A stretch of DNA of 64,000 nucleotides from a virus (IMGVR_UViG_3300048672_000430:1-64000); one strand, 5' to 3'; counted from the first letter of the stretch, positions 33,473 to 41,742 are shown. The notes: generated by a model from the sequence alone, not told the origin. Numbers and translations: made by a program.

Positions 33473-33625
33473 ATGATAAGCATATTGCAAGCATCTACTG
33501 GACTACATTTCGGAAAATATTCGTTTCATATATTCCACCTAAACGGAGATCTAAGAACAATTAGAAGTGATAAATTTAGAGAATCAACTTACTGGAATAC
33601 AATTTTAATAGACGTGGAGTTATAA
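33473..33625 (+). CDS. Microprotein family member 6 (50 residues)
   Basis: TTGGAGATAA upstream. MISILQASTGLHFGKYSFHI and the ending TILIDVEL keep the I-x-Q and YSF pattern. Confidence 0.55.
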   Translation: MISILQASTGLHFGKYSFHIFHLNGDLRTIRSDKFRESTYWNTILIDVEL

Positions 33626-33873
33626 TGAGAAAAGAACTTTTAGTGTATGTTAATACTGGAGAAGCCAACGAAGAAATCAGTGTGACCTCGGTTGCCAAAC
33701 ATCGTAGCTTAGTGTTGATCACTACATCAACAGGAACTAAATTTACAGCAAACAGAGAAGAGTTATTAGAAGCGTTACAAGCGATTGCAACATTTGATAG
33801 TTCAGTCACTACTAAACCCGAACCAATAGACAATCTAAATACTTTAGAAGTTAGCTATGGAGACGAACAATGA
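33625..33873 (+). CDS. Hypothetical 82-residue protein
   Basis: Overlaps the previous stop by 1 nt. Beta-rich start (ELLVYVNTGEANEEISVTSV) resembling a small barrel of regulatory type. Not recognised. Confidence 0.6.
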   Translation: MRKELLVYVNTGEANEEISVTSVAKHRSLVLITTSTGTKFTANREELLEALQAIATFDSSVTTKPEPIDNLNTLEVSYGDEQ

Positions 33874-34127
33874 AAATCGTACAAATATCAACCACTGACA
33901 GATTCGTAGGTGATCACACCGGATACTATAGATATGAGTTCGGTATTATTACGGGAAATTCTGGAGCAGGAAATTATATTGTTGATTTCGGTAAGAGACC
34001 TCCTGAGATTTTATCGATCTTGAAAGAGATTAGGGATTTTGATGGTGATTATGAAGAAGATGAATATTTTAGAGAAGATTTCTCTGTTCTTAAAAAAGAA
34101 TGTAATATTATAGGAGTTTTTAAATGA
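33870..34127 (+). CDS. Hypothetical 85-residue protein, possible long microprotein relative
   Basis: ATGA overlap. MKIVQISTTDRF...GYYRYEFGII matches the microprotein start pattern (K-I-x-Q, then Y-x-F) but continues with an acidic C-terminus. Confidence 0.55.
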   Translation: MKIVQISTTDRFVGDHTGYYRYEFGIITGNSGAGNYIVDFGKRPPEILSILKEIRDFDGDYEEDEYFREDFSVLKKECNIIGVFK

Positions 34128-34339
34128 TATTATTTTTAGTATTTAATATAGCTCTACTTACGTCGAGTCTATATTTATTGTTTCAAACAATGTTAAATTA
34201 TTCGGTCTTATTATCCTTGCCAACACCATTGATAATTGTTTATGTAATTGGTGTTATCACCCCGCTACTTAATATATACGATAGTATTAAGAATCTACTA
34301 TCATTAACAGTGAGTTCAGTCGATGAAGATAGTATGTAA
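34124..34339 (+). CDS. 71-residue membrane protein
   Basis: ATGA overlap. Two hydrophobic segments (LFLVFNIALLTSSLYLLF and LIIVYVIGVITPLLNIY). Not recognised. Confidence 0.55.
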   Translation: MILFLVFNIALLTSSLYLLFQTMLNYSVLLSLPTPLIIVYVIGVITPLLNIYDSIKNLLSLTVSSVDEDSM

Positions 34340-34625
34340 ACCAACGCCTAGATTTAAACGTTTTTTTATTGAACAGTGGGTAGAATTTTATGGATATCAT
34401 TGTGCATACTGTACGGGATATTGTGAAAATGATAGAACAATAGATCACATTATACCAATAAGTAAAGGTGGTAGAAACCAATTTATAAACATGGTCTTAG
34501 CTTGTCGTAAGTGTAATGAAGAGAAAGCAAACAAAATGCCAGAAGAGTTTAGAACACTAATGTTACAACCAATACAAAACAAACACAAAAGGAAAGAAAA
34601 TCATGACGAAAAAAGAGTTGGATGA
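34323..34625 (+). CDS. HNH endonuclease
   Basis: 100 residues. CAYCTGYCENDRTIDHIIPI and NMVLACRKCNEEKANK give the two CxxC zinc knuckles, the DH of the HNH motif and the conserved N. Compact free-standing HNH, possibly homing or a DNA-processing nuclease. It overlaps both neighbours, as in a native gene rather than a recent insertion. Confidence 0.8.
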   Translation: MKIVCKPTPRFKRFFIEQWVEFYGYHCAYCTGYCENDRTIDHIIPISKGGRNQFINMVLACRKCNEEKANKMPEEFRTLMLQPIQNKHKRKENHDEKRVG

Positions 34626-34884
34626 ATTATATATGAAGTTATCAGCAAAGCATAATATTGGTTCGCCTTCATATGTACTTGGATCAATAATCGAAGATGA
34701 ACCATCTTATTATGATCGTAAGATCAGGGAACTAGAAGAATATAACAGGAGAGCATCTATGACTAGATATCCTGTTGAATATCAACTCACTCTACTAAAT
34801 AAACAGATCGAAGAATTAAAAGCAGAGAATGAATATCTAAAAGAAATCATAGAAGAAGAAAGGAGCACAAATGGATTGGCGTAA
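34603..34884 (+). CDS. Hypothetical 93-residue coiled-coil protein
   Basis: C-terminal heptads (LLNKQIEELKAENEYLKEII). Overlaps the HNH gene. Not recognised. Confidence 0.55.
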   Translation: MTKKELDELYMKLSAKHNIGSPSYVLGSIIEDEPSYYDRKIRELEEYNRRASMTRYPVEYQLTLLNKQIEELKAENEYLKEIIEEERSTNGLA

Positions 34885-35353
34885 AATTAAAGGTTATTCA
34901 AATTATTTATTAAATGAAAACGGAGATCTATATAATGTTAAACTGGATTCTTTCCAAAAAGGCTACACAAATTCATCTGGAGTTCGTTACGTATCTTTAT
35001 CTAAAAATGGACAAGGTAAGTGTGTACCCCTTGCAGAGCTTGTTCTAAATGTATTCAAGCCTTCAAGAACTGTTATTAAAACTTACGCTTGGCATGAAGA
35101 TTTAGAACTAATTAATTGTTCTAATGATAACCTATTAAGATGTAATAGGGCAGATCGTTTGAGAATGTTTAATGAAATCAAGAAAAAGAAAAGAGGTGTT
35201 TATTCCTGGAACATAGGAAAGAATAATTTCCGAGTTGTTTTAAAAGATAAGCATGGAAAAACAAAGACAATAGGTTACTATAGAACAGAATTTTTTGCTA
35301 GATTTATGTATATAAAGGCATATCAAAAAGAGTTTGGCAGACCACCTTACTAG
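34871..35353 (+). CDS. NUMOD4/AP2-type protein, HNH-like homing endonuclease remnant
   Basis: 160 residues. MDWRKIKGYSNYLLNENGDL is a NUMOD4 start (W..I.GY..Y..N..G.). The middle part (PLAELVLNVFKP) fits the HNH-linked domain. The C-terminus (FRVVLKDKHGKTKTIGYYRT) resembles an AP2 DNA-binding domain. A full HNH catalytic centre is not evident, so it may be binding-only. Confidence 0.65.
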   Translation: MDWRKIKGYSNYLLNENGDLYNVKLDSFQKGYTNSSGVRYVSLSKNGQGKCVPLAELVLNVFKPSRTVIKTYAWHEDLELINCSNDNLLRCNRADRLRMFNEIKKKKRGVYSWNIGKNNFRVVLKDKHGKTKTIGYYRTEFFARFMYIKAYQKEFGRPPY

Positions 35354-35361
35354 GAGAATAT

Positions 35362-35592
35362 ATGATTCTTAAAATACTTATAATACTATTTATTGCATAT
35401 TGTTTTGTTTGTTTTTTAATTGTACATACCACTCTTTTTTGTGATAAGAAAAGTAGAAAATCATTATCACGTCTATCTGAATCGTTTCATGACGAAAATA
35501 GAGGAGGTTTTATGTTGCCATCGGAGTACAAAAAACTATTACAAATTAGAGAAGTAATCGATAGACAACTAGCGAGAATAGAGGATGATTAA
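35362..35592 (+). CDS. 76-residue membrane-anchored protein
   Basis: AGGAGAAT upstream. N-terminal membrane segment (LKILIILFIAYCFVCFLIVH), then a basic helical tail. Not recognised. Confidence 0.55.
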   Translation: MILKILIILFIAYCFVCFLIVHTTLFCDKKSRKSLSRLSESFHDENRGGFMLPSEYKKLLQIREVIDRQLARIEDD

Positions 35593-35752
35593 AAAAATAA
35601 TAACTTCCGTAACCATAACCTATGCAATGTTATTTAGTATGAGAATTGTAACAATCGCAACACCACTTAATATAGCGGAGCAGGTATCTATTATAGCAAT
35701 GCTCATTGAGTATACGGTAATGAAGAGTAATAAAGGAGATAAGAATGATTAG
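35585..35752 (+). CDS. 55-residue membrane protein
   Basis: Overlaps both neighbours. Two hydrophobic stretches (ITSVTITYAMLFSMRIVTIA and VSIIAMLIEYTVM). The layout resembles DUF2061-type small membrane proteins, but the match is weak. Confidence 0.5.
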   Translation: MIKKIITSVTITYAMLFSMRIVTIATPLNIAEQVSIIAMLIEYTVMKSNKGDKND

Positions 35753-36041
35753 TTATTTAAAAAGTTTATTCAGTAAAAACAACAAAGAAGATACCGAAGA
35801 GATTGAAGAAGCCCTACGTAAGTTTCATCATAGAAATTCACAGAGTCCTCCTGTATATCAAGATAATAATGTTAATCGAGAGCTAGAAGATGTTGTAACC
35901 ACTGTACTAATCAATGCAGCATTTGACAGCTTGACAAGTTCGGAAAGTTGTGATATACTAACCTCTTCGACTAGTGACACCTCTGATTGGTCTGGAGGTG
36001 GTGGTGATTTTTCAGGTGGCGGTGCAGATGGAAATTTTTAA
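35745..36041 (+). CDS. Protein with glycine-rich C-terminal tail
   Basis: 98 residues: acidic/basic N-terminus, helical middle (LEDVVTTVLINAAFDSLTSS), Ser/Thr-rich linker and the tail WSGGGGDFSGGGADGNF. Similar G4-x-F-S-G3-A-x-G-x-W/F tails end various bacterial membrane proteins of unknown function. The tail is exposed and might be a modification or binding site. A promoter lies inside the gene. Confidence 0.6.
   Translation: MISYLKSLFSKNNKEDTEEIEEALRKFHHRNSQSPPVYQDNNVNRELEDVVTTVLINAAFDSLTSSESCDILTSSTSDTSDWSGGGGDFSGGGADGNF
35931..35959 (+). promoter_or_regulatory. Sigma-70-type promoter, extended -10
   Basis: TTGACA, 17 bp ending TGA, TATACT. Lies within the glycine-tail gene, upstream of the ribonucleotide reductase gene. 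Same architecture as the repeated cassettes but different spacer sequence. Confidence 0.6.
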
Positions 36042-36246
36042 TGAAACAATGGATTCTGTAATCTATCAGTACGGTGGCAGTTCTCGTACAAAATATGAAT
36101 TTACTTATCGGGATGAAAGCAGTTATACTGATGGTCACAGTATAGATGAAAATGTGGCATATTGGTCAAGCACAAATAGCGATCTCCCTGACATTACACA
36201 AAGGTATGCTTCAGTAATAAAGGTGTATAGAAAATGTTCAGTATAA
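36028..36246 (+). CDS. Hypothetical 72-residue Tyr/Ser-rich protein
   Basis: ATG at 36028 inside the end of the previous gene (GGTGGCGG upstream). VIYQYGGSSRTKYEFTYRDE and ASVIKVY resemble the microprotein pattern in a longer form. Not otherwise recognised. Confidence 0.5.
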   Translation: MEIFNETMDSVIYQYGGSSRTKYEFTYRDESSYTDGHSIDENVAYWSSTNSDLPDITQRYASVIKVYRKCSV

Positions 36247-36362
36247 CGCAGTCTAAAGGTAATTACTCATTTGGGGTATATGAAGATTATGAAAGTTTAA
36301 ATATCTTAAGAATAATAGAAGAAACAAGATGGTTTAAAATAATTGCAATTGACTTAAATTAA
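36234..36362 (+). CDS. Microprotein family member 7 (42 residues)
   Basis: MFSITQSKGNYSFGVYEDYE and the ending FKIIAIDLN fit the S-I-x-Q...YSF...KII pattern. Overlaps the gene before. AAAGGTG upstream. Confidence 0.55.
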   Translation: MFSITQSKGNYSFGVYEDYESLNILRIIEETRWFKIIAIDLN

Positions 36363-36385
36363 CAAATAAAAAAGGGGAGTTAGAT

Positions 36386-38233
36386 TTGAATCCAAGTAAT
36401 AAATTACTATCTGACATTGTAACATTCAGAACTTATTCTAAACATCTCCAGCATTTAGGTAGACGAGAATCTTTAGAAGAAACAATTAATAGAAATATGA
36501 TGATGAACTTGGAAAGATTTCCTTCGTTGTCAAGAGATATTATAAAATCATACAAACAGGTTCATGATTTAAATGTAATGCCTTCAATGCGTTCAATGCA
36601 ATTTGGCGGGGAGACAATACTAAAGAACCATGTTAAGATGTTTAATTGTTCATTCGCAACAGCTAACTATGTTGAAGTATTTTCAGAAGTCTTATATGTG
36701 TTGATGTGTGGAACAGGTTTTGGCGGTTCAATACAGAATAAGCATGTTCAACAATTACCACCAATTAGAAAGCCAAAGGAAGAAGCTAAGTATTTAATAG
36801 CTGATAGTATAGAAGGTTGGGCAGAGTCGGTAAACACATTAATGAGATCTTATTTTATCGGTGGATTAAGACCTATATTTGACTTTTCATCAATTAGAGA
36901 AAAGGGTGCTAGGTTATCTAACGGATCTACAGCCCCAGGTGCAGAGCCTTTAAAAATGATGTTACAAATCGTCGAACAACGATTAAAGAATGCTATTGGT
37001 AGAAAGCTAACAACCGAAGAAGTAGGTGATATTATTTGTATAATAGCCGATTGTGTTTTAGCTGGAGGAATTAGAAGGGCAGCAATCATACTTTTATTCG
37101 ATAAAGACGATGAATTAATGTTAAAGTACAAACACGGTTCTTGGTGGGAAAAACACCCTTACCGTGCTAGAGCAAATGTAAGTGCGGTATTACATAGATT
37201 GTTTACAACTCAAGAAGAATTTGAAAGAGTATTCGATGCGTGTATTGCGAGTAATTGCGGTGAACCTGGTATTAGTTGGACAAATGATTATGATTTAGGT
37301 TTTAATCCTTGTCATGAAATTTCCTTAAACTCTAATCAGTTTTGTAATCTTACTTCAATTAATTTAACAGGAGTAAAGTCGGAAAAAGACTTACATAACC
37401 GTGCATACTCAGCGGCTTTATTAGGAACATTACAAGCAACATACACTGACTTTCCTTACTTAAATAGTAAATGGAAGGAAACAACAGAACGTGAAGCTTT
37501 ATTAGGAGTTTCTTTTACAGGTATAGCAGATGCAACAACTATTACAGATGAGCAACTAAGAAAAACTGCTCAACTGGTATTAGACGTTAATGAGAAGTAT
37601 GCTAAGAAATTAGGTATAAATATAGCAGCAAGAGCTACATGTGTTAAACCGGAAGGATCAATGAGCTGTGTTGTAGGATCTGCATCAGGGATTCATGCTA
37701 GATATGACGACTTTTATTTAAGAAGAGTTAGAATGAATAAGACTGACGCTCTAGCTAAGTATCTATCTTCGGTTATCCCAGATTTAGTTGAGGACGATCT
37801 ATTCAGTCCTAGCGGTGTTGTTGTTACAATCCCACAAGAATCACCTAAAGGATCTATTATAAGATCACAAGAAACAGCCGAGACTTTATTGAATAGGATA
37901 ATGAAGTATAATAAAAACTGGGTTAATTTTGGACATAGAACAGGGGCTAATAAACATAATGTATCTTCTACTATTTCATATAAACCAGAAGAAGTCGACC
38001 TACTTAGACTAAGACTATGGGAAGATAGAGAACATTACACAGGTATAAGCTTGTTACCTTATGACAATGGAACATACAAACAAGCACCGTTTGAATCTTG
38101 CACTAAAGAAGTTTTTGAAAAATTCAACGGACTCATAAAGAAAGTGAATTTGTCAGAAGTAATAGAATTTGAAGACAATACTAAAAGAATAGAACAATTA
38201 GCCTGTAGTGGTGGAGTTTGTGAGATCGTATGA
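36386..38233 (+). CDS. nrdJ: Class II (adenosylcobalamin-dependent) ribonucleoside-triphosphate reductase
   Basis: 615 residues from a TTG start with AAGGGGAG upstream. KMFNCSFAT holds the first redox Cys (88). NPCHEISLNSNQFCNL holds the thiyl-radical Cys (309), Glu (311) and second redox Cys (320). The 11-residue spacing between the two Cys matches the Lactobacillus leichmannii monomeric enzyme. LACSGGVCEIV at the end has the CxxxxC shuttle pair (607/612). VKPEGSMSCVVGSASGIHAR lies in the C-terminal half. It reduces NTPs to dNTPs, needs vitamin B12 from the host, and works without oxygen. It is shorter than typical class II enzymes of about 740 residues. Confidence 0.9.
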   Translation: MNPSNKLLSDIVTFRTYSKHLQHLGRRESLEETINRNMMMNLERFPSLSRDIIKSYKQVHDLNVMPSMRSMQFGGETILKNHVKMFNCSFATANYVEVFSEVLYVLMCGTGFGGSIQNKHVQQLPPIRKPKEEAKYLIADSIEGWAESVNTLMRSYFIGGLRPIFDFSSIREKGARLSNGSTAPGAEPLKMMLQIVEQRLKNAIGRKLTTEEVGDIICIIADCVLAGGIRRAAIILLFDKDDELMLKYKHGSWWEKHPYRARANVSAVLHRLFTTQEEFERVFDACIASNCGEPGISWTNDYDLGFNPCHEISLNSNQFCNLTSINLTGVKSEKDLHNRAYSAALLGTLQATYTDFPYLNSKWKETTEREALLGVSFTGIADATTITDEQLRKTAQLVLDVNEKYAKKLGINIAARATCVKPEGSMSCVVGSASGIHARYDDFYLRRVRMNKTDALAKYLSSVIPDLVEDDLFSPSGVVVTIPQESPKGSIIRSQETAETLLNRIMKYNKNWVNFGHRTGANKHNVSSTISYKPEEVDLLRLRLWEDREHYTGISLLPYDNGTYKQAPFESCTKEVFEKFNGLIKKVNLSEVIEFEDNTKRIEQLACSGGVCEIV

Positions 38234-38472
38234 TTGGTTGGATAGGTAGTGTATTATTAGCTTGTTGTGGGCTTCCAGAATTAATTAGAACAATCAAGGA
38301 TGGTAAGTGTCACATCGGTTGGGGTATGCTCCTATCCTGGTTTTTTGGTGAAGTATTCGTCTTTGTTCATATATTAAAAACAATTAACGACTTAGCCTTA
38401 CTAACAAACTATTCATTAAATATAATTATAATTTCGATTATGTTATATTATAAAATTAGGAGATCAAGATGA
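38230..38472 (+). CDS. PQ-loop-like small membrane protein
   Basis: 80 residues with three hydrophobic spans. WIGSVLLACCGLPELIRTIK resembles the PQ-loop/SemiSWEET repeat (G-x-x-x...LPQ...), with PE replacing PQ. Overlaps the reductase gene by 4 nt. Possibly a metabolite channel, but this is only a resemblance. Confidence 0.5.
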   Translation: MIGWIGSVLLACCGLPELIRTIKDGKCHIGWGMLLSWFFGEVFVFVHILKTINDLALLTNYSLNIIIISIMLYYKIRRSR

Positions 38473-38681
38473 CATTTAATAAAAACTCATACTACACTAT
38501 ACCGAACTCATCAATCTACATTTTCATACTAGATGTTCTTTCACAGGATGAAAAGGAAGCAAAACTTAATGTATTTTATCTAAACAAAGAAGGTAGAATT
38601 ATAACATTCGATTACATTAATGTTAAAAAAGAAAACACATCACATTGGGAACAATCAAAATTAATTAGAATAAAACTATAA
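38469..38681 (+). CDS. Hypothetical 70-residue protein
   Basis: ATGA overlap with the previous gene. Beta-rich (SSIYIFILDVLSQDEKEAKL). Not recognised. The promoter cassette starts 4 nt after its stop. Confidence 0.55.
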   Translation: MTFNKNSYYTIPNSSIYIFILDVLSQDEKEAKLNVFYLNKEGRIITFDYINVKKENTSHWEQSKLIRIKL

Positions 38682-38685
38682 TAAC

Positions 38686-38714
38686 TTGACAAATTAAATA
38701 AACTATGCTAGTAT
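38686..38714 (+). promoter_or_regulatory. Sigma-70 cassette 1
   Basis: TTGACA, spacer AATTAAATAAACTATGC (17), TAGTAT. The spacer is nearly identical in cassettes at 41,039, 43,632 and 48,029. Confidence 0.85.
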
Positions 38715-38731
38715 TCATTTAGGAGATATCA

Positions 38732-38908
38732 ATGTTTGATAAATTAATGATAATTATAATTTCTACAGCAATGTTAATAATGATCTTGGGAGTCACTAGT
38801 ATAGTTGTTTCGTCAATCGGGTGGTATTCATTTCCCCTTGTTGTTTTTGCTATGTTATCAACAATTAAGTATGTTGTTATTTTACTCGGTACTTTAGAAA
38901 TTATATAG
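38732..38908 (+). CDS. 58-residue membrane protein
   Basis: TAGGAGAT upstream, about 18 nt after the promoter. Mostly hydrophobic (LMIIIISTAMLIMILGVTSI-like and FPLVVFAMLSTIKYVVILL). Two spans. Not recognised. Confidence 0.6.
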   Translation: MFDKLMIIIISTAMLIMILGVTSIVVSSIGWYSFPLVVFAMLSTIKYVVILLGTLEII

Positions 38909-38917
38909 GGGGGATCA

Positions 38918-39226
38918 ATGGTAATAGAAGGTAAGATTAGCGGTCAACCTTACAGAAGAAGATTTAATTCTGGAGATCCTAAACCAACATGTGCTAAATG
39001 TAATAGACTAATAAGTAATCCAGTGCAAACTACTATAAGTCCTAGTAAACCTTATTATAATTTAATTGATGGAAAACTAGAATTTAAAAGACAATGTAAT
39101 CAAATTGCATATTCTTATATGACAACTACATATTATATCTATGAATCTAAAAGTGGGTGGTCTGTAATATACTGTAGTAAGAAATGTAGAGATAAACATA
39201 ATCATAGATTTAATAAAGGAGTTTAA
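38918..39226 (+). CDS. Small Cys-rich zinc-binding protein
   Basis: 102 residues with TCAKCNR and a C-terminal YCSKKCRDKHNHRF, a zinc-finger layout with two Cys pairs about 80 residues apart and a final His pair. Possible nucleic-acid-binding role. Confidence 0.6.
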   Translation: MVIEGKISGQPYRRRFNSGDPKPTCAKCNRLISNPVQTTISPSKPYYNLIDGKLEFKRQCNQIAYSYMTTTYYIYESKSGWSVIYCSKKCRDKHNHRFNKGV

Positions 39227-39227
39227 A

Positions 39228-39383
39228 ATGGAAGATAATAAAGTATTTTTAATCTGTTCCTTGACTATCAGCTTGTTGGTTGCTACTATATTCATATTTG
39301 CAATCTACAGAAGTAGCGTAGATGGAAGATATGTAGCATGTTTAAGAAATCAACAAGTTAATTGTGATGGGATTATAAAATGA
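39228..39383 (+). CDS. 51-residue single-span membrane protein
   Basis: AAGGAGTT upstream. VFLICSLTISLLVATIFIFA is the membrane segment; the rest contains two Cys (ACLRNQQVNC) that could pair outside the membrane. Not recognised. Confidence 0.55.
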   Translation: MEDNKVFLICSLTISLLVATIFIFAIYRSSVDGRYVACLRNQQVNCDGIIK

Positions 39384-39691
39384 ATAAAGAACAACTAGAA
39401 ACAAAAAAGAAAGAAGCTTGGGATAGGTATGCAAGCATATTTCACACACAAGAGGATCACAGAGAGTTTTCAAATGGTTTCGATGTAGGAGTCAAGGTAA
39501 TGCAAGTTGAGGTTGAAGAACTGAAAGAAACCCTATCAAGTTACATTAAAATAGATGATAAGATTATAGATGATCTTGAAAACAAAGTCAAAAAAATGCG
39601 TAACCTAATCTTAGAATTATACGGAACGATTGAAGGTGTTCGTTACTATGAACCAGTAATAGTATTGCTGAATGAGTTAGATAATGAATAA
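39380..39691 (+). CDS. Hypothetical 103-residue helical protein
   Basis: ATGA overlap. KKKEAWDRYASIFHTQEDHR then a coiled coil (VMQVEVEELKETLSSYIKID). Not recognised. Confidence 0.6.
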   Translation: MNKEQLETKKKEAWDRYASIFHTQEDHREFSNGFDVGVKVMQVEVEELKETLSSYIKIDDKIIDDLENKVKKMRNLILELYGTIEGVRYYEPVIVLLNELDNE

Positions 39692-39896
39692 TTGGATTTG
39701 TGCAAAATGTGACACGCTTCAAAATAATATATACGGGTGTGAATACTGTGGAAATAAACGTCCTTCTATTGAATCACTACAAAGACAAATTAAAGAACGT
39801 GACGAGTTATTACGTCAGTGTTATAAGTATGCTCCATTTGAAGGAAAGTTAAGAGGCAAAATTGAAGCAATCTTAGAGGAGAGTAACAATGGGTAA
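39684..39896 (+). CDS. Small zinc-ribbon / coiled-coil protein
   Basis: 70 residues. WICAKCDTLQNNIYGCEYCG is a zinc ribbon of the RanBP2 type; a coiled coil follows (LQRQIKERDELLRQCYKYAP). Overlaps both neighbours. Perhaps a protein-protein adaptor. Confidence 0.6.
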   Translation: MNNWICAKCDTLQNNIYGCEYCGNKRPSIESLQRQIKERDELLRQCYKYAPFEGKLRGKIEAILEESNNG

Positions 39897-40203
39897 TTAT
39901 TGGGATGATAGACAACAAGGTAGAGAAATGGACTCTTACGAGAATTATATCCAACAACTCGAATCTCAACTTGCAGAAAAAGATAGGGAGATTAACAGAT
40001 TAAAAATAGATAATTCATCTATGGGGAAATTAATAGCTAAGTCTATTTTCATCAGCTATGACGAACATGATGAGATGCTTAGAAACAAGAAACAATTAGC
40101 AGAAGCGGTTAGGATTGTAACTAATCTTACTCATTATGAAATGAGTCCAGAGTTATATAAAATGGGCAAAGAATTTCTAGATAAAGTAAATAGGGGTAAA
40201 TAA
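39889..40203 (+). CDS. Hypothetical coiled-coil protein
   Basis: 104 residues. YIQQLESQLAEKDREINRLK is a clear coiled coil, repeated in style in the neighbours. Not recognised. Confidence 0.6.
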   Translation: MGNYWDDRQQGREMDSYENYIQQLESQLAEKDREINRLKIDNSSMGKLIAKSIFISYDEHDEMLRNKKQLAEAVRIVTNLTHYEMSPELYKMGKEFLDKVNRGK

Positions 40204-40424
40204 TGAATGAGAATGACATAATCAATACTGTGATACTAGTTCACCCGGAGAGTTGCTTTTGTGGAGTTTGTCAGACTAAGAGACATAATGATTTAGTGGA
40301 AAAACTAAAAATACATAATAATAAAATGAGAGAATGCTTACAAAAAATAGCAAATGAAGATTTTAGAGGTAATAGAAGTCAGGCTTCTGTTGATGCGTTT
40401 AAATGTTTGAAGGAGTTGGAATGA
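40203..40424 (+). CDS. Hypothetical 73-residue protein with CxC/CxxC
   Basis: ILVHPESCFCGVCQTKRHND suggests one zinc site. The start overlaps the previous stop (TAATG) and the end overlaps thyX by 4 nt. Confidence 0.6.
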   Translation: MNENDIINTVILVHPESCFCGVCQTKRHNDLVEKLKIHNNKMRECLQKIANEDFRGNRSQASVDAFKCLKELE

Positions 40425-41050
40425 AACTAATAGATACTTCATTTGAAGTTATGAGTGATCTTGATACTATTATGCCTGTTGTAAAAATAATTGAGAAAGC
40501 GATTAGAAATTGTTATAAGTCAGAAGATAAGATAACAGAAGATAGTTATAAGACAATGATATCGAAAATGGTTGATAGCGATCACGCATCTACACTAGAA
40601 CATGGTGTCATAACAGTGAGGGTTATATGTAGCCGTGCTTGTTTAGCTCAGTGGACTAGACATAGATTAATGTCGTATTCAGTTGAATCTCAAAGATATT
40701 GTAACTATTCTCGTGGTAAGTTTAATAACGAAGTAGTATTTATTAAGCCTGATGATTTTGAAAAGTGGACTATACAACAACAGTTCTTATTTAAACAAGC
40801 ACTAGAAGACAGCGAAGAATACTACTTAGAGTTAATTGATGCCGGATTAAAGGCACAAGACGCTAGAGCAGTATTAAATAATGCGTGTAAGACTGAAATG
40901 GTTGTAACAGCAAACATGAGAGCGTGGAGAGACTTCTTTAAAAAAAGAACAACAACCCATGCCCAACTAGAAATTAGAAACATAGCAACATCTATCTTAA
41001 AAGAATTTCAATCGAAAGTACCTGTTATATTCGACGACTTGACAAATTAA
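40421..41050 (+). CDS. thyX: FAD-dependent thymidylate synthase
   Basis: 209 residues from the ATG at 40421, chosen because AAGGAGTTGGA precedes it and it overlaps the previous stop as ATGA. The ThyX signature RHRLMSYSVESQRY spans residues 80-93 (RHRxxSxxxxSxRY). EHGVITVRVICSR precedes it and NMRAWRDFFKKR (substrate binding) follows. It converts dUMP to dTMP with methylene-tetrahydrofolate and NADPH. It complements the dUTPase and dNMP kinase later in the window. The next promoter begins inside its final codons (DDLTN-stop). Confidence 0.95.
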   Translation: MKLIDTSFEVMSDLDTIMPVVKIIEKAIRNCYKSEDKITEDSYKTMISKMVDSDHASTLEHGVITVRVICSRACLAQWTRHRLMSYSVESQRYCNYSRGKFNNEVVFIKPDDFEKWTIQQQFLFKQALEDSEEYYLELIDAGLKAQDARAVLNNACKTEMVVTANMRAWRDFFKKRTTTHAQLEIRNIATSILKEFQSKVPVIFDDLTN

Positions 41051-41067
41051 ATAAACTGTGCTATAAA
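41039..41067 (+). promoter_or_regulatory. Sigma-70 cassette 2
   Basis: TTGACA, 17-bp spacer ending CTGTGC, TATAAA. The -35 codes for the last residues of ThyX and the spacer supplies its stop codon. Confidence 0.85.
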
Positions 41068-41089
41068 TATATTAACGGAGAAACCAAAG

Positions 41090-41533
41090 ATGAAATACTT
41101 ATTATCATTACTTTTAATTTTTAACATTCAAGCATCAACAACTGGGACATTGTTTTTATCTGGAAATGTACCAAAGAAGGTTGAGATTTCTGTAACACCA
41201 GACAGCGTGGCTTCAACATTAGACCTAGAGGCAACACAAGTCGATTTAACTATTGCTGAATTAAGTGGTAAATCAAACGTAAATGCTGGGTATAAAATAA
41301 GTCTAGCTTCTTCAAATAATATGAAATTAGTGAATGTTTCTAACCCTTTAATGTTTGTCAACTATTCTTTAAAGATAGGTACAACATCAATTACTAATGG
41401 TGGCAACATAAACTATACAGGGAAGGGTACATTCAGTAAAGATTTGAAGATAAGTTATACCGGAATCGATTTCACTAACTACGATGATGGAAACTATAAC
41501 GATACTTTAACCTTTACAATTGTTGGTAACTAA
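41090..41533 (+). CDS. Secreted beta-sandwich, fimbrial-like protein
   Basis: 147 residues with a signal peptide (KYLLSLLLIFNIQAS-T). The mature part is Ser/Thr/Asn-rich and ends DYDDGNYNDTLTFTIVGN-like, the C-terminal strand of spore-coat-U/fimbrial adhesin domains (DGxYxDxLTFT). It would be exported to the periplasm or surface. A phage gene like this could alter host adhesion or receptor availability. It directly follows promoter cassette 2. Confidence 0.65.
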   Translation: MKYLLSLLLIFNIQASTTGTLFLSGNVPKKVEISVTPDSVASTLDLEATQVDLTIAELSGKSNVNAGYKISLASSNNMKLVNVSNPLMFVNYSLKIGTTSITNGGNINYTGKGTFSKDLKISYTGIDFTNYDDGNYNDTLTFTIVGN

Positions 41534-41742
41534 TGAAGACAGTAGAAGATTTAATAACTGAATTAAATTATTCCCTACCTTATGGTGATAATGAAATAAG
41601 AAAAGCATACAAGCTAGGACAAATAAACTTATTGTTAGAACTAGCAAATAAAGTACAAGGCTATCCGGTAAATGGTTTAATCAGAGGAATCATTACAGAA
41701 GATCAATTAACTGATAAATTAGTAGAGGTTTCAAATGATTAA
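41533..41742 (+). CDS. Hypothetical 69-residue protein
   Basis: TAATG overlap with the gene before. Helical (KLGQINLLLELANKVQGYPV). Not recognised. Confidence 0.55.
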   Translation: MKTVEDLITELNYSLPYGDNEIRKAYKLGQINLLLELANKVQGYPVNGLIRGIITEDQLTDKLVEVSND

